NCBI GenBank assembly: GCA_945871815.1
Contig: CAMBXM010000001.1
Span: 1-64,000 of the forward strand
Direction: 5' to 3'
Origin: Singulisphaera sp. GP187
GTDB taxonomy: Bacteria; Planctomycetota; UBA1135; UBA2386
DNA length: 64,000 nt
Part shown: one piece after another, positions 43,726 through 51,493 of the stretch
Layout of the letters: the number at the start of each line of letters is the position of its first letter
How positions within the stretch are numbered: position 1 is the first letter of the stretch
Made by a program: the position numbers and the translations under genes
The notes under the pieces: generated by a model
Told to the model about the DNA's origin: nothing
Database searches by the model: none
The model's input: the letters and a program-made list of their open reading frames with translations, nothing else

Positions 43726-45035
43726 CCGCATCGCCACCCCGCCCCATCCCAGTGCTCACCGGCCGCAACCTCGCTCCGTTCGAAGCCAGGATCCCCGGCT
43801 CCAAGTCCTACACCAACCGCGCGCTGTTGCTCGCGGCGATGCGTATGGGGACGACCGAAGTGATCGGCGGCCTCGACTGCGACGACACACAGCGCCTGAT
43901 GCAGGCGCTCGACGCGTTCGGCGGACTCTCGGTCACGCAGGTGAAGGGCGGCTTCCGAACGGTGCGCACGCAGCCGCGGCTCACAGCACCAAAGCAAGAG
44001 GTGCACATGGGCGCGGCCGGCACGCCAGCGCGCTTCATGCTCGCGTTTGCGGCCGCGGCCGATGGTGAGACCGTGGTCACCGGCACGCCACGGCTGTGCG
44101 ACCGTCCGATGGGCGACTTGTTGGCGGCGCTGCGCGCGATCGGCATCCGCTGCGACTGCCTCGCCAAGCCCGACTGCTTGCCCGTGCGCGTCTACGGTTC
44201 GGCGCCGAAGAACCGCAAGTGGCGCATCCACGCCGGCGTCTCGTCGCAGTTCACCAGTTCGCTGATCCTGTTCGCGAGCCAGCAGCCCGGCGAACCGATC
44301 GAGATCACACTCGAAGGCAACCAGGTGTCGCGACCGTACGTCGAGATGACGCGCTCGATGATGACGCAGTGCGGCATCCGCACCGAACGCAAGGGCGAGG
44401 ACACGATCCTCGTGCACCCAGGGACGCCAAAGCTGGAACGCATCCAGGTCGAAGCCGACGCCAGCGGCATGAGCTACTTCTTGGCGCTCGCTGCGGTCAC
44501 CGGCACCACGGTGGTGATCCCCGGCATCGACGACACCTCGGCACAAGGCGACGTCGGACTCGCCAGAGCGTTGGCGCAGATGGGCTGCAAGGTCGGATTC
44601 GAGCCGGGCAGGATCCGCATCCAAGGCGGCCAACTGCGCGGCATCGACATCGACATGGAGACAATGCCCGACGTGGTGTTGACGCTGGCGATCGTCGCGG
44701 CACGGAGCAAGGGCAGCACGCGTGTCACCAACATCGCCAACCTCCGCGTCAAGGAGTGCGATCGCATCCATGCAGCCGCCACCGAACTAACGCGCCTCGG
44801 CCAGAAGGCTGAAGAAGGTCCCGACTGGCTTGCGATCCACCCAACCGGCTCGCTGAAGTCTGCCCTCGTTCACACCTACGACGACCACCGCGTCGCGATG
44901 GCATTCTCGATCCTCGGGCTGTTGCACCCAGGCATCGAGATCGAGGACCCAAAGTGCGTCACCAAGTCGTTCCCTGACTTTTGGACTGAGTTCGACCGCT
45001 TCTGCGCGCACCACGACGGAGCCAAGCCAGCATGA
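43722..45035 (+). CDS. aroA: 3-phosphoshikimate 1-carboxyvinyltransferase (EPSP synthase)
   Basis: Joins shikimate-3-phosphate and PEP in the shikimate pathway. 437 residues, normal length, two half-domains. PGSKSYTNRALL, the PEP loop MGAAGTPARFMLAF, RPMGDLL, SSQFTSSLIL, TMPDVVLTLAIVAA, NLRVKECDRI and DDHRVAMAFSI are all recognisable. In the PEP loop the usual GNAGTA-R reads GAAGTPAR, so the Asn before AGT is Ala and Phe follows the Arg. It starts within the pstB stop (ATGA) and ends within the gpmI start (ATGA). Coupling to phosphate uptake is unusual; both PEP use and phosphate release link it to cell phosphate. Confidence 0.92.
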   Translation: MTASPPRPIPVLTGRNLAPFEARIPGSKSYTNRALLLAAMRMGTTEVIGGLDCDDTQRLMQALDAFGGLSVTQVKGGFRTVRTQPRLTAPKQEVHMGAAGTPARFMLAFAAAADGETVVTGTPRLCDRPMGDLLAALRAIGIRCDCLAKPDCLPVRVYGSAPKNRKWRIHAGVSSQFTSSLILFASQQPGEPIEITLEGNQVSRPYVEMTRSMMTQCGIRTERKGEDTILVHPGTPKLERIQVEADASGMSYFLALAAVTGTTVVIPGIDDTSAQGDVGLARALAQMGCKVGFEPGRIRIQGGQLRGIDIDMETMPDVVLTLAIVAARSKGSTRVTNIANLRVKECDRIHAAATELTRLGQKAEEGPDWLAIHPTGSLKSALVHTYDDHRVAMAFSILGLLHPGIEIEDPKCVTKSFPDFWTEFDRFCAHHDGAKPA

Positions 45036-46510
45036 GCGAGCGGCGCGCATTGCTGCTGGTGCTCGATGGCGCCGGGTTTCGCACCGACACGCGCGGCAAC
45101 GCCGTGACCGAGCGGACTCTGCCGAGCCTGTTCGCAACGATGCGCGATCAGGGCTTCGCCGTGCTGCAGGCCGCGGGGACCGAGGTCGGCCTCGAACCAG
45201 GGCAGGTCGGCAACAGCGAGGCCGGGCACATGACGATCGGCGCCGGCGAGGTCGTGCCGGCCACGGTGCGGCGCCTTCTACTGGCCTACGACGACGGCTC
45301 CTGGCAGCGCGATGCCGCGTGGCAGCGCATTGCTGCGGCCGGGCCTCTGCACGTGGTGGGACTGCTGTCGGACGCAGGCGTCCACGCGCTCGTGCGCACG
45401 ATCGTCCACGCCGCGACGTTGGCGCAACGGAACGGCTGCAAAGAGATCGTGGTGCACCCAGTGCTCGACGGGGTGGACTCGCCGGCCGGCACAGCCCCGC
45501 AACTGCTTGCCGAACTGCGCCAGGCGCTTTCGACCTTGCCCGACGTCGCCATCGGCGTGATCCAAGGACGCAAGACGTTCTGTGATCGCAGCGGCGATCT
45601 CGCCGTGTCGCAGCGTTGCGTCGATGCGTGGCTCGGCCGCCTGCCGATGCCGCCCTTTGCCGACGCAACCCTGGCGCATCATCTCGGCACCGGCCAGAGC
45701 GAAGCCTCGTTCGCGCCGCATCTCGACCGCGGCGGCCGCACGATGAGGCCTGGGGAGTCGGTGCTGCTGACCAGCCATCGAGCCGATCGCGCCCGGCAGA
45801 TCGCGACCGTGTTGCAGCAGACGCAACCGCTCTGGGCGCTCGTCGATCTTGGAGGTGGCATCACCGCGCAGCATGTGTTCTTCACGACCGTGCGACGCAC
45901 GCGCGGGCTCGCCCAAGAACTGCTGCGCCATCGCGTGCCGTCGCTTCGCGTCGCCGAGAAGTGCAAGTTCCCGCACGTGACGCACTTCTTCAACGGCCTC
46001 GACGCGGGTTGCGAAGGCGAAGGCTGCTGCCTGCCAACGATCGCCGATGATCGCATTCCACACGAGCCGCAGATGTCGACCGAGGCAATCACCGACAGCC
46101 TGATCGCGGCCCTCGCTGATCCCGCGCGACGCGCGATCGTCGCCAACTTTGCGAACCTCGACCAGGTCGGTCACCTCGGCCAACTCGGGCTCGCGGAGCG
46201 TGCCGCCGCGAGCGTTGACCGCTGCTACCAGCGCTTGCTCGCTGCGGCCCGGCAGCACAGCGTGTCGCTGCTGGTGACCGCCGACCACGGCAACGCCGAG
46301 GTCATGGAAGACGCCGACGGCAAGCCGTTCGGCTCGCACACCGAGGCGCCGGTGCCGTTCTTCATCGCGCCGGCGAACGGCCTCACCGTCAACTGGCGGG
46401 CGCGGGAGGGCTCGCTCGCCAACGTCGCGGCGACCTTCCTCGATGCGATCGGACTGCCGGCGCCGGACTGGATGCAGCCTGGCTGCGCCACCCTGCGTGG
46501 GCGCTCGTGA
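45032..46510 (+). CDS. gpmI: 2,3-bisphosphoglycerate-independent phosphoglycerate mutase
   Basis: Mn-dependent enzyme of the alkaline-phosphatase superfamily interconverting 3- and 2-phosphoglycerate. 492 residues. The phosphoserine motif VGNSEAGHMTIGAG has S62. The metal sites are in LVLDGAGF (D12), LSDAGVHAL, FANLDQVGHLGQL and VTADHGNAEVM. AEKCKFPHVTHFFNGLDAG matches the family loop before a short Cys-rich stretch (GCEGEGCC) that I do not recall from typical GpmI sequences. Last gene of the overlapping pstCAB-aroA-gpmI chain; 2-phosphoglycerate feeds PEP, the substrate of AroA. Confidence 0.9.
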   Translation: MSERRALLLVLDGAGFRTDTRGNAVTERTLPSLFATMRDQGFAVLQAAGTEVGLEPGQVGNSEAGHMTIGAGEVVPATVRRLLLAYDDGSWQRDAAWQRIAAAGPLHVVGLLSDAGVHALVRTIVHAATLAQRNGCKEIVVHPVLDGVDSPAGTAPQLLAELRQALSTLPDVAIGVIQGRKTFCDRSGDLAVSQRCVDAWLGRLPMPPFADATLAHHLGTGQSEASFAPHLDRGGRTMRPGESVLLTSHRADRARQIATVLQQTQPLWALVDLGGGITAQHVFFTTVRRTRGLAQELLRHRVPSLRVAEKCKFPHVTHFFNGLDAGCEGEGCCLPTIADDRIPHEPQMSTEAITDSLIAALADPARRAIVANFANLDQVGHLGQLGLAERAAASVDRCYQRLLAAARQHSVSLLVTADHGNAEVMEDADGKPFGSHTEAPVPFFIAPANGLTVNWRAREGSLANVAATFLDAIGLPAPDWMQPGCATLRGRS

Positions 46511-46541
46511 GCGGTTGTATCCCTTTGGCCCACGGTCGCGG

Positions 46542-47384
46542 TCACTTGCGCCGACGGTCGCTCTTGTCGTCGCTATTGGACTTGCTACCGCCGACCTTCT
46601 TGTTGTTGCCCGCCTGCGGCAGCGGATTGCGATCGAGCCACGCCTTGGCCTCCGGCAGCGTGCTGAAGCGCTGCCCGGTGATCGCAAACACCGCCTCCTT
46701 CACCTTGCTCCGCCACACCGACCACGACTTCCATCGTGCTTCCCAATACTCCTTTGGCGGATTCTCAGCATGGTCGACGTTGGACGGCACCGGCTCGTCC
46801 AAGTGACGCAGCAACAGCGGCAGCGCTGCCGCTTCGGCCTTGGCCATCGCGAGGTCGAGTACCGCCTCCTGAAGCGGCACGCGCTCGACGGTGAAGTCGC
46901 GCTCGAACAGCGGCTCCAGGCTTTTCCACTGGCGACTGTCGTAGTCGCAACGCGACAGGCCGCGAACCAACTCGGCCGCTACGGCCGACTGCTCGGTCAC
47001 CTTCGGCTTCGCCAGCAACTTCTCGATCGCCGCACTCGCTGCCGCAGCCGGCTGATTGGCGATCAGTTCTGCTGCACGTTTGCGCAACACTATCGACTTC
47101 TCCGTCTCGACCAGCTTCGCCAACGGTGCGACCAGGGACGCGTGGCTGCCCTCCGCCAGCGCCTCGAGCGCGCGCGACTTGGTCGCCATCGACGTCGCAC
47201 CCTTCAGCGTCTTGGCAAACGCATCGAGCGCGGCCTTGGCCTGCTCGTCGTCCCACGCGACAGCCGGTCGCGCGGTTGTGCCTTCGGCTGCCACAGCAGG
47301 TGCGGCGTTGCCAGGGTCCTGGCCCGTGGCGGGCGGAGCCGGATCCTGGGCCGCGAACAGGCTGGTCAGCAACCAAGCGAGCAT
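46542..47384 (-). CDS. Secreted HEAT-like helical protein
   Basis: 280 residues. Short signal peptide (MLAWLLTSLFAAQ), then a Pro/Ala-rich linker and Ala/Leu-rich helices spaced like HEAT repeats (ALAEGSHASLVAPLAKLVE, LIANQPAAAASAAIEKLLA, VLDLAMAKAEAAALPLLLRHL). The C-terminus is Lys/Asn/Asp-rich. It lies 31 bp downstream of the vWA gene at 47416-49146 on the same strand, and the similar repeat style suggests a related or paired role. No catalytic motif. It is convergent with gpmI (31-bp gap). Confidence 0.7.
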   Translation of the reverse strand: MLAWLLTSLFAAQDPAPPATGQDPGNAAPAVAAEGTTARPAVAWDDEQAKAALDAFAKTLKGATSMATKSRALEALAEGSHASLVAPLAKLVETEKSIVLRKRAAELIANQPAAAASAAIEKLLAKPKVTEQSAVAAELVRGLSRCDYDSRQWKSLEPLFERDFTVERVPLQEAVLDLAMAKAEAAALPLLLRHLDEPVPSNVDHAENPPKEYWEARWKSWSVWRSKVKEAVFAITGQRFSTLPEAKAWLDRNPLPQAGNNKKVGGSKSNSDDKSDRRRK

Positions 47385-47415
47385 TGGTAGAGTCTATGCC
47401 GACGCCGTTGCGCCG

Positions 47416-49146
47416 TCACTCCACGTGGATGTGGCGACCACCATTCTCGTTTGCCAGCGCCTTCAAGAACTCGGTGTCGTTCTGCGCGCCGAAGGTGATG
47501 CAGTGGATCGCGATGCGGCGCAGGTTGTTGGTCTCACGCACTCGGCGGCGGATCTCGTCCTTGTCGACCACCGCCCCGGCAGTCGGCGCCCCATCGCTGA
47601 TGACGTAGAGGGTGTCGAACCCGGCGGCGTAGTACTTGTCGTGCAAGCCGCGGCCACCGAAGTCGAGCGCCTTGTCGAGGGCACCGTAGAGATTGGTCGC
47701 TCCGCTCGGCCGCAGTGAGTCGAGAAAGCTGCCGAGCAAGTCATCGCGCGTCTCGTCATCGAGCTTGACCAAGGCCGGTCGATTGCCTTCTTGCCGCCAG
47801 ACGCGCACGTCATCGCCGAACACCACGACGTTGACCAAGGCGCCGTCGGGCAGCGACACGATGAGCTTCTTCAGCTCGCTCACGACCACCGCGACCTTGG
47901 TTGTGGCGACGCCTTTGCCAGCCGCGGTCGTGTGCGTCTGCAGGGTGATGGGCTCGGCCATCGAGCCGCTGAAGTCGAGCACGAACAACACGCGATCGGA
48001 CTCGACCTCGAGGTCGAAGAACTTCTCGTACGGATCGGCCACGGCCCGTTCCCCACCGGGAGCGACTTTCGGGCGCACCGCGAAGGTCGGCCCTTCCTTC
48101 AGCCAGAACTCCCGCCACGGCGCGATGCCGCCGCGCACCACCTGCTGGCCCGTGAGGCCTTCGAGCAGCTTGTGCAGTCGCACGTCCATTGCCCACGGGT
48201 CCTTCTTCCGCGTGAGCTCGGCGTCGAGGCCGTTGATCAACGCCGGAACCACGGGCTTGCACTTCATGTTGGCCAAAGCAAAGGCCGCGGCGTTGCGAAC
48301 CTGCCACACAGGATCGCGGACCAGCAGTTCTTCGAGCTTCTGGATCGAGCCATCGCGCAGCTGCAGCGTGTCTGTCGACGGTTGTTGGCCCAGGGTCTCG
48401 TCGACATGCGGCTGCAAGGCGGCGCCCAGTGCGTTGCATACAGCAATGCGCACGTTGGGCTCGGCATCGCGCAGGAGATCCTGCAGCGTCGGCACGAGGT
48501 CGACCGTCGGGTCCTTGGCCATCGCGTTGACGGCGACCACGCGCAACTCCGTCGGCATCGTCTTGCAAGCGCGCACGAGTTCGACCTGAGCCTCGAGACT
48601 CGGATGACCACCGAGGACGCGCAGACACACGGCGGCGTTCTTCTGATCCGCCGAGGGCTTCTGTGCCCGCAGCGAAGGCGAGCTCAGCATCTGCAGCAAC
48701 CACGCGAGCACATCATCACCGCGCATGGTGCGCAGGTGCTTCTGCGCCATGCCCTGCACGCGCCACGGTTGCAGTTCGCGCTGCTGATCGACGAGTTCGG
48801 TCGAGGACTTCGCGGCGCCCGGCTTCGGTTCGACCCCGGCGACCTCGAACAGCAACTTCGCCGCCGGCAGCGTGTCGATCGCAGCGACGTCCGACAAGCG
48901 CTGTTCGAGGATCGCGATCGCATCCGCGTCGACGTGGTCCAGCTTGACCAAGCGGATCGCGCCTTTGCGATAGTCATCGAGCCACGTGCGCAAGGCGGCG
49001 AGCGATGCCCCCTGCGCAGCCAGCGCGGTCGACGCTGCCCCCCGGTTGCCGTCTGCGTGCCGCGGCTCTTGTGCAAGCACAGAACCAGCCGCCAAGTTCA
49101 CGACCAGCCACGGCACGAGGATCACGGTGCGCATCGACGCACGCAT
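47416..49146 (-). CDS. Secreted HEAT-repeat plus von Willebrand factor A protein
   Basis: 576 residues with signal peptide (MRTVILVPWLVVNLAAGSVLAQ). HEAT-like helices fill about 90-350 (VCLRVLGGHPSLEAQVELVRACKTM, VRIAVCNALGAAL, VRNAAAFALANMK). The vWA domain runs from about 386 to the end, with the MIDAS motif FVLDFSGSM, the second site at GATNLYGALDKAL and ISDGAPTAG. It should bind a divalent cation and a protein ligand. An in-frame ATG 12 bases later (49134) is an equally good start. Genes of this HEAT/vWA type are common in Planctomycetota as secreted proteins. It probably forms a transcription unit with the smaller HEAT-like gene downstream. Confidence 0.85.
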   Translation of the reverse strand: MRASMRTVILVPWLVVNLAAGSVLAQEPRHADGNRGAASTALAAQGASLAALRTWLDDYRKGAIRLVKLDHVDADAIAILEQRLSDVAAIDTLPAAKLLFEVAGVEPKPGAAKSSTELVDQQRELQPWRVQGMAQKHLRTMRGDDVLAWLLQMLSSPSLRAQKPSADQKNAAVCLRVLGGHPSLEAQVELVRACKTMPTELRVVAVNAMAKDPTVDLVPTLQDLLRDAEPNVRIAVCNALGAALQPHVDETLGQQPSTDTLQLRDGSIQKLEELLVRDPVWQVRNAAAFALANMKCKPVVPALINGLDAELTRKKDPWAMDVRLHKLLEGLTGQQVVRGGIAPWREFWLKEGPTFAVRPKVAPGGERAVADPYEKFFDLEVESDRVLFVLDFSGSMAEPITLQTHTTAAGKGVATTKVAVVVSELKKLIVSLPDGALVNVVVFGDDVRVWRQEGNRPALVKLDDETRDDLLGSFLDSLRPSGATNLYGALDKALDFGGRGLHDKYYAAGFDTLYVISDGAPTAGAVVDKDEIRRRVRETNNLRRIAIHCITFGAQNDTEFLKALANENGGRHIHVE

Positions 49147-49210
49147 ACGGGCTGGCCCGCCAACGGGGAAGGGCCCCGACGCGGTTCGCAGCGGCTCGCC
49201 TGGCTCGGGC

Positions 49211-50785
49211 CTATTCGCGCGCCACGTCCACCATGGCGTGATCGAGTTCGAGCAGCAGCTTGTTGTAGGCCTCGTCGTCGATCGAACCGGCGTCGCGCAA
49301 GCGCAGCAGCGCGGTCTCCTGAGATGCTGCCACGGCCGTGCGCACGTCGCGCGACACCGCGAGCCGTTGCGCCGCGCGCATGCGCTCGGCCTCGTCATCG
49401 GCCTTCAGCGACGCCAGTTCGTCGGCCATCGATTCGCGAAACCGGTGAACCGCGACCGGGCAACTGTGCTCGTTGCAGAAGGCGTCGAGGCGGGCAATGC
49501 CGGCCTGCAGCAGCCGTTCGCGCGCGGCGCGCATTTCGTGTGCGGTCGTGCCGTCGTCGCGCAGACCGAGCAGCCGTACCAACGGGAACAGCGTGCCGCC
49601 TTGCAGCACGAGGGTGACCAGGATCACCGCCAAGGTGCAGGCGACGATCTCGTCGCGACCGGGGAACGGACCACCAGCCGGCGTCCACATCGGGATCGCC
49701 AGCGCCGCCGCCAGCGACACCGCGCCGCGCACGCCGCACCACGACACCAACATCACGCCCCCCGGCTTGGGATATCCACCTTCGCGCTGCCTCAGAGTCG
49801 CCGACAGTCGCAAGGGCAGGTAGGCACTCGGCCAGCAACACAGGATCCTCGTAGCGATTGCCGCCGCACTGACCGCAAGACCCGCCTGCCAGAGTCCGCC
49901 GCCGCGATGCGCCGCTTCGCTGATCAGGCACGGCGACCGCAGCCCGATGTAGAGAAAGCACAGCCCGTTCAACAAGAAGGTCAGTTGCGCCCACGAGGCT
50001 CGCAAGCTGAGTCGCGCCGCTGGGGCGATGACGTGGACGCGCCATGCAACCACGGCGCCCGCTACGACGACGGCCAGCACCCCGGACACTTGCAGCACGG
50101 ACGCCGTCGCGAACGCAAGGTACGGAGCCAGCAGCGATACGGTGAACGCGACCGCGGGATCGCGCACGTAACGGTTCGCCAACGTGAACACGAACCCGAA
50201 CACAAACCCCAGCGCGATGCCAATGCCCGCAACCCAGGCAAACTGCGTCGCGACTGAGGTCCAGGAGAACACGCCTTGCAACGCCACGACGACGCCGATC
50301 TGCACGCCGACGAGACCGGTTGCGTCGTTGACGAGACTCTCGCCGCCGAGGATCGCCGTCATGCGCCTGGGCACGCGAAGGCGCTCGAGCACGGACTGCA
50401 CGGCCACGGTGTCGGTCGGCGACACCACCGCACCGAGGATGAAGCACGCGGTCCACGGCAACTCGGGCAGGAACCACTTCGCCACTACGGCCACGGTGAC
50501 GATGGTCACGGCGACGAGTCCGACCGCGAGCATCAGAATCGGTCGCAACCAACGCCGGAAGTCGCGCCACGAGGTCTGCCACGCATCGGCGTAGAGCAAG
50601 GGGGGCAAGAAGCCAGCGAGGATCAGCTCAGGCTCGAGCGGCAGTTCGCGCACCGACGGCACGAAGGTGAGACCGACACCGGCCAGCGCCAGCGCGAGCG
50701 GTTGCGGCAGTCGCAATCGCGGCGCCAGCATGGTCACAACGGCCAAGGTGCCGAGCACGAGGGTCAGGGCTTGCAGCGTGTCCAT
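49211..50785 (-). CDS. CPA1-type Na+/H+ antiporter
   Basis: 524 residues from the ATG at 50785, about 12 membrane helices then a hydrophilic tail (from about 425). Signature motifs are FILGAVVSPTDTVAV, GGESLVNDATGLVGVQIG (the ND motif, with the Asp involved in ion exchange), SGVLAVVVAGAVVAW and WCGVRGAVSLAAALAIP. The cytoplasmic tail is helical and coiled-coil-like (RERLLQAGIARLDAFCNEH) and probably regulatory. The function is exchange of Na+ (or K+) for protons at the cytoplasmic membrane; the ion is not determinable here. The vWA gene follows on the same strand with 64 bp between. Confidence 0.9.
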   Translation of the reverse strand: MDTLQALTLVLGTLAVVTMLAPRLRLPQPLALALAGVGLTFVPSVRELPLEPELILAGFLPPLLYADAWQTSWRDFRRWLRPILMLAVGLVAVTIVTVAVVAKWFLPELPWTACFILGAVVSPTDTVAVQSVLERLRVPRRMTAILGGESLVNDATGLVGVQIGVVVALQGVFSWTSVATQFAWVAGIGIALGFVFGFVFTLANRYVRDPAVAFTVSLLAPYLAFATASVLQVSGVLAVVVAGAVVAWRVHVIAPAARLSLRASWAQLTFLLNGLCFLYIGLRSPCLISEAAHRGGGLWQAGLAVSAAAIATRILCCWPSAYLPLRLSATLRQREGGYPKPGGVMLVSWCGVRGAVSLAAALAIPMWTPAGGPFPGRDEIVACTLAVILVTLVLQGGTLFPLVRLLGLRDDGTTAHEMRAARERLLQAGIARLDAFCNEHSCPVAVHRFRESMADELASLKADDEAERMRAAQRLAVSRDVRTAVAASQETALLRLRDAGSIDDEAYNKLLLELDHAMVDVARE

Positions 50786-50950
50786 CGGTTGGGGCGCGGA
50801 GCAGAGCGGAGCAACGACCAGAGCGCCAGCGATTGGCCGAACTGGCATCAGCAGACAGCGCGTCAGCCATCGAGCACACCGGCGGTCAAGTCCACTTCGC
50901 GAAGACTCGGATCGGCGCGCAGTTCGCCAGATGTCGCAACGACACCGCCT

Positions 50951-51418
50951 GTGCGCCACAGCACGCGGCTGCGGCAGGCCGCCGCGCTCGCGCCCGCAGC
51001 CTTCACCGTTGGTGAGCGCGGCCCCTCGCTGCGCTCCCCGATCGCAGAAGGCACCCGGCCTGCCGAGGTCGGCGTCTGCGACGTCGGCGCTTGCTCACCC
51101 ACCTCCGGCGGCGCCACCACGGACTGCTGCGCTAGCTGTGGGGAACTGTGCTGCAGCCACTGGGCGGACAAATCGCTAACGAAGCGGGTCCAGCAGCGCC
51201 TCGGCAACGCGCGCAAGGCGAGGCTAGGCACCGAGAACTGGATCGACCGCACCGGTATCTCGGCGACGGGATTGGCGCCCGAGGGTTTGGTGCGCATCGA
51301 TGGCCTCGACTTCGACGCGCGCTGTCGCGGGGACTCGATCCCACCGCGCTCGGCAATTCGGGTGGTCGATGTCGCCGCCGACGGCGTTCTCCGGTGCATC
51401 GCCGAGGAAGTGTCCTGA
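50951..51418 (+). CDS. NfeD-like OB-fold domain, fragment or short gene
   Basis: The last ~60 residues read RTGISATGLAPEGLVRIDG followed by LDFDARCRGDSIPPRSAIRVV, matching the C-terminal OB fold of NfeD-family membrane proteins (G..G.A.T.L.P.G.V.I.G...A...G..I..G..V.V). The region before it is Cys-rich (CDVGACS, CCASCGELCC), lacks membrane helices and does not look like an NfeD N-terminus. The only in-frame standard start in the region is a GTG at 50951. This may be a soluble small NfeD relative or the leftover of a longer gene. NfeD usually pairs with a SPFH-domain protein, not seen here. Confidence 0.45.
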   Translation: MRHSTRLRQAAALAPAAFTVGERGPSLRSPIAEGTRPAEVGVCDVGACSPTSGGATTDCCASCGELCCSHWADKSLTKRVQQRLGNARKARLGTENWIDRTGISATGLAPEGLVRIDGLDFDARCRGDSIPPRSAIRVVDVAADGVLRCIAEEVS

Positions 51419-51493
51419 GCGCCGCCTTTCGACTGCAGGATCGCGGCAAGTTCCGCCCGCCGCCAAGCCTGCTCCCTCCGTATCCTGCCGCGC

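Noticed and set aside
45278-46687. 469-codon minus-strand frame over gpmI
   Set aside because: Shadow of gpmI, whose metal and phosphoserine motifs are intact.
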